DNA of 64,000 nucleotides from Karalla daura (lineage: Eukaryota > Chordata > Actinopteri > Chaetodontiformes > Leiognathidae): contig CM055207.1 in assembly GCA_029224185.1 (NCBI GenBank), forward strand, positions 9,837,073-9,901,072, written 5' to 3'. The position numbers and the translations under genes were made by a program. A model generated the notes under the pieces. The model saw only the letters and a program-made list of their open reading frames with translations, searched no databases and was not told the DNA's origin. Position 1 is the stretch's first letter. Each line of letters begins with the position of its first letter. This document shows, piece by piece, positions 26,901 to 35,200 of this stretch.

Positions 26901-27515
26901 CAATTCCTCCTTTTTTGTGTCACAGCTCACTGAAAAAAACTCTCCGTCCACAGCCTAAAGCTGCGACCCACCCTGCTCCCCAGACAGCACCATCATCTTC
27001 ATCTTCATCATCGTCATCATCTTCTTCTTCAACAACAACAACAACAACAACGTCATCATCATGCTCATCCCAAACCTCCAGCAGCACCATCGGTACAGAC
27101 GCAGCTTCCCCGGTCAACTCTGCATCTGCTCTGAAGGCCAGACCCGCCTCCATCATAGCGCCCAAAGGCAACGTCATGCAGAAAGCTAAGGTGAGACCCC
27201 ACACACACCACAGTCACCACCTAGTTCATATAGAAAGGGGCTGAGCTTTGTTGTTTAGTGAGGAACATGCCAGACAAGACAGCCGGGTTACATCAGGTTA
27301 TTGCCACTGAAGAATGAAAGTCACGTGATCAATGCAGAAATGGACCATAATATAAACATTTTATTGTAAACAGCCTTGTAAAACTCCATTGCTTCTAATG
27401 TAAACACTAGAAAACAAGGATGAACATTCCATCCAACCTTTCTCCCTTATACATATCTCAATATTATTCCTTTTTTTTGGATCACCAGGAGTGGGAGAAG
27501 AAATCCACCACCTAG
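440..27515 (+). CDS. afap1l2: Actin filament-associated protein 1-like 2 (XB130 adaptor), 19 coding exons
   Basis: Cytoplasmic adaptor that, in mammals, is phosphorylated by Src-family/RET kinases and links them to PI3K. The assembled product is about 887 aa (human 818). Order: N-terminal helical segment (1-46), YIYM p85-binding motif (Y52-M55), SH3-type proline motif LPDLPPP, acidic tyrosine patches, PH1 (about 169-270), linker, PH2 (about 359-455), YSEPNTYID and ELYDDV phosphotyrosine motifs, disordered region, coiled coil (about 690-800), and the C-terminal AKEWEKK that also ends the human protein. Exon lengths sum to 2664 nt with compatible phases throughout. Exon coordinates are in the block entries below. 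An antisense kbtbd13 gene sits in intron 4. Identification is very secure; the first exon is the least certain part. Confidence 0.95.
450..5434 (+). other. afap1l2 intron 1 (5 kb)
   Basis: AT-rich non-coding sequence with no recognised gene. ORFs of up to about 160 codons (e.g. minus strand 4753-5244) show no family similarity or splice context. The intron is real only if the candidate exon 1 is correct. Confidence 0.5.
5435..19320 (+). CDS. afap1l2: afap1l2 coding exons 2-5 (N-terminal signalling region)
   Basis: Exon 2 is 5435-5563 (donor GTATGT), exon 3 9234-9296, exon 4 10797-10888 (donor GTAAGT) and exon 5 19209-19320 (donor GTAAGA). Together with exon 1 they encode residues 1-135. Exon 2 carries the conserved helical start (LDQLL..ILDKENLS). 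Exon 3 carries DEEYIYMNK, the tyrosine motif that recruits PI3K p85 in human XB130. Exon 4 carries GLPDLPPPR, an SH3-type motif also present in human. Exon 5 carries SYYEEAQPYEE, matching the human YYEEAEPYD segment. Exon 4 uses a TAG acceptor with a modest pyrimidine tract. Confidence 0.9.
5564..9233 (+). other. afap1l2 intron 2 (3.7 kb)
   Basis: Non-coding. It contains a degenerate tandem duplication near 7230-7420. Nothing else recognised. Confidence 0.7.
7233..7420. repeat. Degenerate tandem duplication, about 121-bp period
   Basis: Two related segments, each starting AGTTAAAAG, then (G/C)AGCAT, TGCTAAAAG-like, and GGAGGCT...AAA. They start at 7233 and 7354. A partial third copy (ACTTTGCTACTGTGCTAAAGG) follows to about 7480. 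Confidence 0.65.
9415..9690. repeat. Fish interspersed repeat fragment
   Basis: It contains ACAACTGTTGGATGGATTACC, ATGAAATTTTATACATACTTTCATGTTCCCC and GGATGAC-like landmarks of a repeat that is common in percomorph genomes (recalled, not searched). It follows afap1l2 exon 3. Confidence 0.45.
11816..13351 (-). CDS. kbtbd13: Kelch repeat and BTB domain-containing protein 13, single exon, nested antisense
   Basis: BTB-Kelch substrate adaptor for CUL3 ubiquitin ligase; human KBTBD13 acts in skeletal muscle and is mutated in nemaline myopathy 6. The ORF gives 511 aa from the ATG at 13351 (context ATCATGG); human is 458 aa, the excess being an acidic Gln/Glu-rich N-terminus and a C-terminal extension. 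BTB spans about residues 36-135 (HCDYFRALFRSGM; human HCGFFRGLFRSGM). Kelch blades follow: RLYIVGGVYGYGKD, RLYAIGGEVQ, then PQSYGHCMVAHRDNLYV, NGPCDDFL and NSKGALFTSMVRGD, almost identical to human KBTBD13. No intron, as in human. It lies wholly inside afap1l2 intron 4 on the opposite strand. An ATTAAA on the minus strand (11756-11761) is a possible poly(A) signal. Confidence 0.93.
   Translation of the reverse strand: MEVPGGLGVDRDIHVENPTLHLEPGEREQQEQQEEGWLRVRVEQSCFPVERLLLGKHCDYFRALFRSGMVESGQDELHLKGGVHARGFLICLAVCRGEIPSIQDPEELVDAVECATFLQVADLEQHLCDIIDSENCLLLYRAASVFGAHALFHKAALFLCDAFYDLKEEAESSLPLDLLEYSKTLSPTSFIAIGTHSPSMELLHDSFRIVCYLDENEGEWKHLTNLPTLCSTSMAGVAVLDNRLYIVGGVYGYGKDTVDSSFCYNPDSGLWTALPGPQQPRYDFTLLGHDGRLYAIGGEVQKRTISAAESYDTKKGEWTFIRQAPRPVASAACAVARRRIFVCFWKPPDTTDIYEYIPAEDEWKLTTTMIKPQSYGHCMVAHRDNLYVMRNGPCDDFLRCLMDCYNITTGQWTALAGHYINSKGALFTSMVRGDSAFTVKHMLTLEYTIAGDGWKPRRQMKGFPKSGSLWTCLLRLPKTGPVIPQLGAEGKEDEMPLPDTSEGLVGAVPQL
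13977..14045. repeat. (GT)n microsatellite, about 69 bp
   Basis: Uninterrupted GT dinucleotides in afap1l2 intron 4, about 0.6 kb upstream of the kbtbd13 start. Confidence 0.95.
14159..14223. repeat. (TCC)n trinucleotide repeat
   Basis: About 21 uninterrupted CTC/TCC triplets; a purine/pyrimidine strand-asymmetric tract. Confidence 0.95.
14299..14336. repeat. (GT)n microsatellite
   Basis: GT dinucleotides interrupted once by TATG at the left end. Confidence 0.9.
15695..15960. repeat. Fish interspersed repeat copy ('TTCCCTGTGCCTGTGTGG' family)
   Basis: Landmarks TGTTTTCCCTGTGCCTGTGTGG, GGTTTCCTCTCTCAGTCCA, ACATCCATGTTTAGGTCGATTGGAGACTCT and GTGTGAGAGTAAATGG match a frequent fish repeat. In afap1l2 intron 4. 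Confidence 0.6.
18285..18440. repeat. Same interspersed repeat family, inverted and truncated
   Basis: Reverse-complement landmarks: TTCACTCTCACACTCACA, GGGCAATTTACCATCTCCAATCAG and GCGTGGGAGGAAAAATACAGG. Confidence 0.55.
20871..20937. repeat. (GT)n microsatellite, about 67 bp
   Basis: Uninterrupted GT in afap1l2 intron 5 (19321-21367), just right of an AT-rich stretch of AATAAT-type repeats (about 20640-20800). A shorter GT tract lies at 20162-20190. Confidence 0.95.
21368..22826 (+). CDS. afap1l2: afap1l2 coding exons 6-8 (first PH domain)
   Basis: Exon 6 is 21368-21579, exon 7 22058-22237 and exon 8 22740-22826. Exon 6 begins with the acidic DDGEAVSSSYESYDEEE patch and enters PH1 with ELMKDARICAFLWRKK, nearly identical to human. 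Exon 7 continues PH1 with CYKSSKEQTPLLDVSLLGCSV, and exon 8 closes the C-terminal helix (EQWLR/VIQEIS). PH domains bind phosphoinositides or protein partners. The intron after exon 8 is only 82 bp (22827-22908). Confidence 0.93.
22909..24629 (+). CDS. afap1l2: afap1l2 coding exons 9-12 (linker and second PH domain)
   Basis: Exon 9 is 22909-22993, exon 10 23084-23188, exon 11 23381-23592 and exon 12 24484-24629. Exons 9-10 encode a Ser-rich linker ending in the conserved basic LMLSNLMNIGKKK. Exons 11-12 encode PH2: YLNVLVNSQWRTCWCLIKN at the start and MGHWLGLLLSQTGSKTDPEE at the C-terminal helix, followed by YDYVNSERI. Exon 12 ends in phase 2 (TA|) and exon 13 supplies the C that restores a Tyr codon. 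Confidence 0.92.
24105..24210. mobile_element. Fragment of the same GGGCTGCAAC-ended repeat, reverse orientation
   Basis: It ends TTTTGTTGCAGCCCTAG, the reverse complement of the repeat end, with ATCGATGGATTTATCAAC before it. In afap1l2 intron 11. Confidence 0.5.
24720..26123 (+). CDS. afap1l2: afap1l2 coding exons 13-15 (tyrosine motifs and disordered region)
   Basis: Exon 13 is 24720-24825, exon 14 25455-25685 and exon 15 25856-26123. Exon 13 holds LMQRRYSEPNTYIDTPP and ELYDDVASIAE, both SH2-ligand-like and conserved in human. Exon 14 holds NRVYLDLLPVRSFLH (human DRVYLDLTPVKSFLH). Exon 15 is a low-complexity Ser/Thr/Pro/Gln segment with little recognisable conservation. Confidence 0.88.
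26436..27515 (+). CDS. afap1l2: afap1l2 coding exons 16-19 (coiled coil and C-terminus)
   Basis: Exon 16 is 26436-26609, exon 17 26682-26869, exon 18 26954-27190 and exon 19 27489-27515 (TAG stop 27513-27515). Exons 16-17 encode a charged coiled coil (GKLGKNRTEADLRRYIDERDRL..., EVKESLKKVESGPFTLGTT) that aligns with the human one. Exon 18 contains a microsatellite-like Ser/Thr tract followed by the conserved SPVNSASALKARP. Exon 19 adds only EWEKKSTT. Confidence 0.92.
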
Positions 27516-28021
27516 AGGGAAACCTGGATGCCCTCTGACCTCTCCTCACTTCCTCCATCTGGACAACAGATCAGCATTTCCCCTCCCCACCTACCCGTTC
27601 TTTTTCCACCGGGATCCTCATCGCCTCCTTGCCAAGACTGTAAAGAGCCAATCAGAGTGATGCACAAGCAAGTCCTCTCAAAAAAACCACTGGATGATCT
27701 AAGTTTTGACAAATATTCCTCTCGCTCTTTTCTCTGCTCCGCTAAAGCGAGAAAATAGACGCAGTAGAAGCATTTTGGCCGTCCTGACGACCGCTCCCGA
27801 TATTGATGCACGAAATTGGATGTTTCATCGTTGAAAACAGCCAAAAACATTTGAAACCACTGAAGTCTGAGACAGAAAGACGCCCCTCTACAAAATGGTC
27901 CATTTTGTACACTCTAGATTGTAGCTTGGTTCATATATGCTGGTAGCCAAGATGTAAATATGTTACACCATTATTCAGCCTTTTGGCTTGTATTGCTAGC
28001 TAAAAATGCACTTTTTATTCA

Positions 28022-28027
28022 AATAAA
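28022..28027 (+). terminator. afap1l2: afap1l2 polyadenylation signal
   Basis: Canonical AATAAA about 510 bp after the afap1l2 stop, in an AT-rich stretch and the first such hexamer downstream on this strand. The 3' UTR would be about 0.53 kb. Confidence 0.6.
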
Positions 28028-28296
28028 AAAAAATGTACTGACAACAACAGTGGCTCAAGTGTGTTCGATATGTCTTCGTCTGGAGCAGCCAAGAGCATTA
28101 AAATTTAACCTCTCGCTAATGAAGTAATTAAGCATTCATGAAGGAGAGTCCTTCAATTTTCGGGGGCCTGCGTGGCAGTCCTTTTCTGACACTTCAAGTA
28201 TTTAAATGTTATCCTTGGCGATTCATTTAACATTAATATCAATATATATTCCTGTCAAGCCTGTGGCACAGAGCTCCACTTTGAACACAGACACTT

Positions 28297-28302
28297 TTTA
28301 TT
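28297..28302 (-). terminator. vwa2: Candidate vwa2 polyadenylation signal
   Basis: AATAAA on the minus strand, about 580 bp past the vwa2 stop. It lies about 270 bp from the opposing afap1l2 signal at 28022, so the two genes converge with a short gap. Other hexamer variants were not excluded. Confidence 0.4.
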
Positions 28303-28760
28303 AATCATCAATCATGTGGCATTTGTGTCATCATACTGTTTTTACTCCTTTCCACCCACAAAAAAACGTTAGTATCACTTAAAATGAAATACATATATAC
28401 AGAGTGTTAGACGTTTTGATCACCTGTGAAAAAAACAATTAATACTTGAAACCTCAGTTGAGTACACCTCAGAAACATTTACCGCAAACAAAATACACAG
28501 ATACATTGGCAAAAAGCTTTTTTTTGGCACAGAATGGATCTTTTCGACTTGCTGAAAGAAGGAAAGAAAACAACAAAATAAATCACAGCCCAGATATAGT
28601 ATTATAATTACAAAACATTGATGTTGAAACTGTACTGAAACACATGGACAACAGTGAGCAAAGTCAACAGAAAAAAGACTTACATACACTTTGAAGAGTT
28701 TAAATATTGAACTTTAGTTTTCCCTTTTCTCCACAAATACCCCTGGTTCTCAAATGTCCG

Positions 28761-28880
<120 letters not shown>

Positions 28881-28882
28881 CA

Positions 28883-29293
28883 TCAGGCCGTGTGTCTCCT
28901 GCGGTGCTGTTTGTAGTGATGCAGCAGTTCCCGGCGGTTCTTCTTCGGCCGGTTCTTCTTCCTGAGACCAGCGGGCCTCGGGAGGTCTCCCCTGGACGAA
29001 GCCCTGCTGCTTCCTGAGGAACCAACCACAACAGAAGTCACAACTTACTGCGCAGCTGTTGCCACAGAGACTCCGGGAAAAAAGAAAACGCTTCTCTGGG
29101 AAAGTAACATTTGGGAAAGAGAGGAATGGAGCAGAGGAAGCAGTGAGGAAAAGCGTAGCGGGGAACTGACGTGTTTCACAGTGCGGTCCCTCGTAGCCTT
29201 GGCACTGACAGCGGAAGCTGCCTCCGGACAGGGTGCACACTCCGTCGTTCATACACGGGTTGGGTTTGCACAGGTTGACCGGCTTTTTAACCT
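28883..29293 (-). CDS. vwa2: vwa2 coding exons 12-13 (second EGF domain and basic RGD tail)
   Basis: Exon 12 (29293-29171) encodes KPVNLCKPNPCMNDGVC through CQCQGYEGPHCET, matching the human EGF2. Exon 13 (29013-28883) completes an Arg codon and gives a 43-residue basic tail, with RGD at residues 759-761, then RKKNRPKKNRRELLHHYKQH and a TGA at 28885-28883. The frame is fixed by the phase 1 donor of exon 12. Another frame of this exon stays open through the neighbouring CA repeat but does not fit the splice phase. Confidence 0.85.
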
Positions 29294-32200
29294 CTGGATC
29301 GGAGCAAAACAGGTTGAGTCATAAAACAACAGCAGCCGCTGAACAGTCTTCCAACAGGAAAAACAATGGACTAAACTCAAAAATGAAACAATAGAAGAAT
29401 GATAACGTGTTTTAAGACAGGATTAAAACAAAAAGGCTACACATATTACTTACACACCGTAATACTTAATACTGTTTCTAAAACAGTTTTATACAGATCT
29501 CAGAGCTCTCTCCATTAAGCAGAAAGGAAGCATTAACAGTGTCCTGTCCTCATCACCATTTCACTTAATAAATCAACACTTGTAGTTTGCAATTAAATCT
29601 ATAGAGCACAAGCACAAAACAGACCTCACATCAGCTGGGAGAAACAAAACTCCATATAATCGAAAAAGTTAAGTAATATTACTCCTATTACTATAGTTTG
29701 ACTTTTTATGGTCAAACTACTTGGAAAGATCTTGAATATCAACAAACTTTAATACCTTGTAAAATCTCAATTAAGACTTTTTAAGGGCCTCATTTTCCCC
29801 CAAGTTGATGTAACGAATTTTAATACTTTTTAGGACCTGTTGCAGGTTCCGTTTGTTTAATTTCCCCCGCCTCCTCACCTGAGCACAGCATCTGCACCAG
29901 GACATCCTCGAAGTACTTGAGATCCTCGTAGGACGACACGGACATCATGTGCTCCTCGGTGCCGGCGATCTTCAGCAGCCTCTCCCTCTGCACGTCCCCG
30001 ATCCCGATCACGAACAGCGACACCCCGTTGTCTCGGATCTTCTGAGCCGGGACGACGGCGTCGTCTCCGCCGGAGCCGTCCGTCACCACCACCACGGCCT
30101 TGTTGACGCCGGGCCGAGCCCCTCTGGTCACCGTCAGGACCTGGGAGTGGACGTGGAGCAGGGCGGCGCCCGTGGAGGCCACGCCGCCCAGGAAGGTGGC
30201 GTTGTTCACCGCCTTGAGGATGGCCGAGCCGGTCTCATAGGCGTCCAGGTTGAAGATGGTGTTGGCCCTGCGGCCGTAGGTCACCAGGGCCACCTGAGCC
30301 ACGTCGCGGTTGATGTCGAACTGGACGGTGAGGCTGCGCACGAAGTCACGCAGGGCGCCGAAGTTCTCACGGCCGACGGCGCCCGAGGCGTCCAGGGCGA
30401 ACACCAGGTCCACAGCCTGGCCCAGGCAACCTGACGGACCAGTGCATACAAAGACCATTTAGATTCTATTCAGTACTGTATATAACTACAATACTGTGTA
30501 TCATCATCTTAATAGCATATCTGCCTAACTTAGATGAATGGTACCTTCCAAACTTATTATAAATAAGTTTGCAATAAAACAGGACACAATAACTATTGCG
30601 TGACAAAAGTCAAGAATTGACACGACTGAGGCGTTTTTTCTCTCACCATTTTGGAGTGCTACAAGCAATCTATTTGGCTTAGGGAGTGGGCAATTATGCA
30701 GGGTCATGCAGAAGTGCGTCAGAGTAGAGTCAGGCCAATGTCTCAATAAGGCAGTTATTATCATCATCTCTTATTAGCAATTACTATCAGTTATCTTGAC
30801 AATCTTGAAAAAACCTGAAAAACGGAAAAGGCCAGAAAAATGTTTTTTTTCTACAAGATCTCAACAGCGTAGCAAGAAAATTGGAATTTGAAAGATGAAA
30901 TAATGTTGGTCAGGTTTCATAATCTGTGTATTCTGATGTGATGAGCATCCATCTCTCAATTAGGCCTAACTGGCAAATAAGACCGAATACACTGCATTTG
31001 TAAATGACCGTTAAAGACAGCCTGTTCATCCTCTTCATCCTCTCTGTAGCGTCTGTTGATGCCATAAGGTGGCAATAATTTGCCAAACTACACGGTGATG
31101 TACCAGCAAAGAAAACTGTTTCCCAAGTTTTGCAAATGCTATACAAGGATCACTTTGTGTGTGCATTTAAGGGTGAATGAAAACACCTATTGCACACAGG
31201 CCTTGTTCGGGGTGTCAGCACCTTGTGTGTCCACGCTGCAGATCTTGGCCTTCAGCTCCGGGATCTTGGCGGTGAACTCTGGAGATGCGTAGGTGATGGT
31301 CCTCTGGGGGTTTCCTGTGATGTTATTCAGCTCTCCCTTCAGGTGGTCGGGTCCCATCCCTACCAGGAAGATCTCCCTGTCCCGGGCGTACCTGGACGGC
31401 TCCACCACCTCATCCACGCTGGGGTTGGCGTTGATCAGCACCACGACACGCGGCAGGTCGTCCGCCACGTCGGCGTAAACCTGCGGGCTCACGAAGCCGT
31501 GGCGCGTGACGTAGCGCAGCGCGTGGCCCGTCCGCGTCTCGCCCCCCACCTGCTTCAGCGCCTCCACCGCCCGCAGCAGACCCTTCAGGTCGCCTTTGAA
31601 TTTGCCCACCTGGGCCTCGACTTTGACCTCCTCCCCGTACACGGCCAGGCCCACTTTGCTGGGGGTGTCGGAGCTGATGACGGTCTGCAGGAAGCGCTTC
31701 AGGAAGGTCTTGAGGCGCAGGAAGCCCTCCAGGGTGAGGGTGGAGGAGCCCTCTAGCAGGAAGAGGAGGTCCACCGAGCAGTCCAGGGACAGGGCAGGAG
31801 CTGTGGAGGAATGGAGGAGTAGGAGGGTCAGATGATATTTCCATTCACCCTGGACAAGCCTGCAGTGCACTCACATACACCTTTCACTCTCAGACTCTCA
31901 TATCGGGGCAAATGAAGGTCTCCAGTCGAACCAAATGCATCTTTTTGAATTTTAGGGGGGAAAACCCGAACATCTGACCAGACAGGTAGCGTTATGCTCA
32001 CCACAGTGTGGGTCTTCTCCGTAGCCAGGCGGACATATGCAGCGATATCCCTCCGGACCTTCTGAGACGCAGGTTCCTCCGTTTAGACAGGGCTCAGAGT
32101 CACAGGGGTCTGCAGCACAGTGGGAGTCATGATGTGAATGGGTGCAAACACAAATACAGCAAAATTATAGAGAGAGAGAGAGAGAGAGAAAGGATGAATG

Positions 32201-35200
32201 GTGTTACCAGGGCAGATCGTCCGGTGGCAGACGGTCTGATGTCTCTTGTACATTTTGCTGTACCTGCAAAACACAATCTTCCATTTCTAGGCATCCCTTT
32301 TTATATCTTTATTTACACAGACGAGAGAGGTTCCTTCAGAGATCTGAGGAAAACACACTCGAGCCACTCTTCAAAAGCCGACCCCTCAAAGGATCTTCCT
32401 GACATGAGCCTTGTTCGCCTCGAGTCGTAAAGCCGCGATGTGCTGTGAAATTAATTTAGTCATAGGCCATTTTAATTTGCCCTGGGAGCTCCTGGCAGCA
32501 TTAGACTTGGCTGCTTCCATTAACACCCTCCCTCTGCTCTGCCGGAGTTTCCCGACGGACTTGTGGTTCGCTGAGCAGCGAAAGATGAGACTCGCCTCCG
32601 TCTTTATCGTAAACATGCTTTCGTGGCCTCTAACTAGATCTCAAACTCGGCCCGTGCTTCTAAAAATACCACTGAGATGCTGAGAGGCGACTCCAGCCTG
32701 ACTAACAAAGTGGTCGACTTTTCACGAATACAGAACTCATCTCAACACTTGCCTGTAGAATGGACAGAGAGACGTGTAGGGGGAATAACCCTTGGCGCCT
32801 TTCCAGCACATGAAATTCCCCTGCAGCTCCTTCACCGTCTCCAGTGTCTTCCTCTCACAGGGAAAGGACTCTACCTGACAGCCTGTGGAGCAAGGCGGGT
32901 ATTAGAGATAAAGTTGGATTTATGAAAGTGCTTCATTATCTCAGCCTAAATATATGGACACAGGTGTAGCAGCAGTTTAAAAGGGTGCATACACACCAGA
33001 GCTAGATAATCCAAGCTAGAGTTCTCCTGCAGGTAGTCCAGACTTTTAGGCACTCCTTTAGGAAACTCTTGATCGGTCTAAATAAGCAAACTCTGGCCAG
33101 TGTTGCCAGATCAGATTGAAACCCTTAAAACCCATTTAATCCATAAAAAACTTGTCCAAAGAAGAAGCCAGGCAAACTTTAGATTCAGTAAACAGTGGAT
33201 AAATAACCACATGTAATGATCCGTTAACTTGTAACAACTGCCATAATTGTCAGATTCTCTTGTTTTTAATGGTACCTCACCGCCCCTCATTACAAGGGTG
33301 GCACCTGGAGGGTGGAGGGGCTGTCAAATAGAGCCGCTTAATTTGTTTATGCCTCAGGCCGACCCTGTCCAGTCCACGTCACAGACTATTGCGGAGCAGA
33401 CTATGTGCTGGTTTCACAAAAGCAGCCCTCATCGAACTCTAGTCCCAGGACTTCCTGACTGTGAGGCGTTGTCGGGTTGCCCCACCTGCAGGTGTGGCGT
33501 TGCAGACTGCGAAGGTGGTCAGCGTGGTGTAGAGGCCGTTGACCGCGTCGTAGAAGTGCTCGGCGAAGAAGACGTGGCTTTCCATGGGCTCGCTGGCCAT
33601 GTCGTGAAGCTCCTCCCACCTCGGAAAAGGCCAAACAGTCACGTTTTTTTTTCTCTGTAGTTTACTGAGAGTCATCACTGATCGTTCTCCGACTGTCAGA
33701 CCTACTTGGGGAAGCGAAGGCCCACGGCGAACACGACCACGCCGGCCTCTTTGAGCTGCGCGGCCGCCTGCACCGCGTTGCCCTGTGACCTCCCGTCCGA
33801 TAGGAGGATGGCGATCCGAGCTGCCTCTGTGGAGTTACGGCCCCCGGGGAAACCTTTCCTCAGGATGTACTTCAGGGCCAGGCCCGTCTGGGTGCTGCCG
33901 CCCCTTGATTGTTCAGATTGTTAAGTTATTGTGAGGATAAAAACCGAAAGAAAGGTTAGAGCATACGTACTGTGCTGCAGAGCTGGGAATGCTGTGCACG
34001 GTAAGAGCCAAAGAAAGCCAGAGATTGATCTGAGCTGTGTTTGTCTTTTTACTGGGGGAGTTGGCAGCGTTTCATCACCCCGGGGTCGAAGAAACAAACT
34101 CGAACCCCATTATAGTTTCTCTCAGGGAACTAAACGCCGCTCAGACACAAAGAAACAGATGTAGGTTGAGTGTGAGAAGAAAGGATGGCTGACACAACAG
34201 CTGGTGAGTTGAAGGGAAAATACAATGCTCAGCCAGACGCGATTTTAAGAAATGATCTGCCTCTCACAGACTTTTATCGTCAATCGGAGGTCTTTTGAAG
34301 CGTGCTGAGAAACAAATCTTACACAACAGGCCGGGTCTGAGAAGATGATGCTGTGATGAGCAGTTGCTATTGCGGATCGCTTTGTACTCTTTTCACCTCC
34401 TCTGTCACGAGGAAGGATGCAAATTACAACAGACAAGAGGGCGATGGAAAAAGAAATCTGAATGAAAACAATGCAACACTAATAAAAAACAGTGCTTAAC
34501 GGGCGGCGCATCTGTAAACACACACAAACAGCGTCTGGCTCCGCGTTTGATATGATGCCGTGTGACAGCTAATAAATCCAACACACGGGAGGCCATTCCA
34601 GACCAGATGGTGAACAAGACTCACACTTGGCCAAACTACCTTCCTCTGCTGCTGCTTATGCACTTGTTTTACCCAATATCCAGAGACCGCCTGAGGTGCG
34701 CCCCTCTAATCTGAACTTAATTTGTTTTTCCTTTCCAGGAAGTGTTTGTGTCACTTGGATCAAGTAACCTGCTCCTGACATAATTACTGACTGCCTCCCC
34801 TTTGGCTCCTCAAGCTGCTGTTTTCATCACGTCTGCGGCTTCTTCTTCTTCTCTCGAGTAACCAGGAAAAAAAGGTGGTTGTTTTGGTTGTTGGACCTCA
34901 AGGCTTCCAGCTTCTCACATAGCTGGTTCTTGGCCCCAGCGAAGATGAGGTGCTACTCTTGACCAGTTAGTGGAAAAGGGGTCATAAGGATCCCTACAAA
35001 CTAAAGCACTTATCTTGTCTTATTACCTTTCATCTCAAACAGAAGATAGAGTAAAATGTCCCCTTAGAGCTTCTGCTGAAGGTTTCTGTGGCAGGCACTT
35101 CTTTTCACATCACATTCACATTTCTCCACATGCTGACCAAGCAGAGACACAGGAATGTAGCGCAGCTTCTCTCTCTTCTCCCTCTAATTAAAAACTCCCA

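Noticed and set aside
29949..31756. Plus-strand ORFs of 161 and 188 codons
   Set aside because: Antisense shadows of the two large vwa2 vWA exons.
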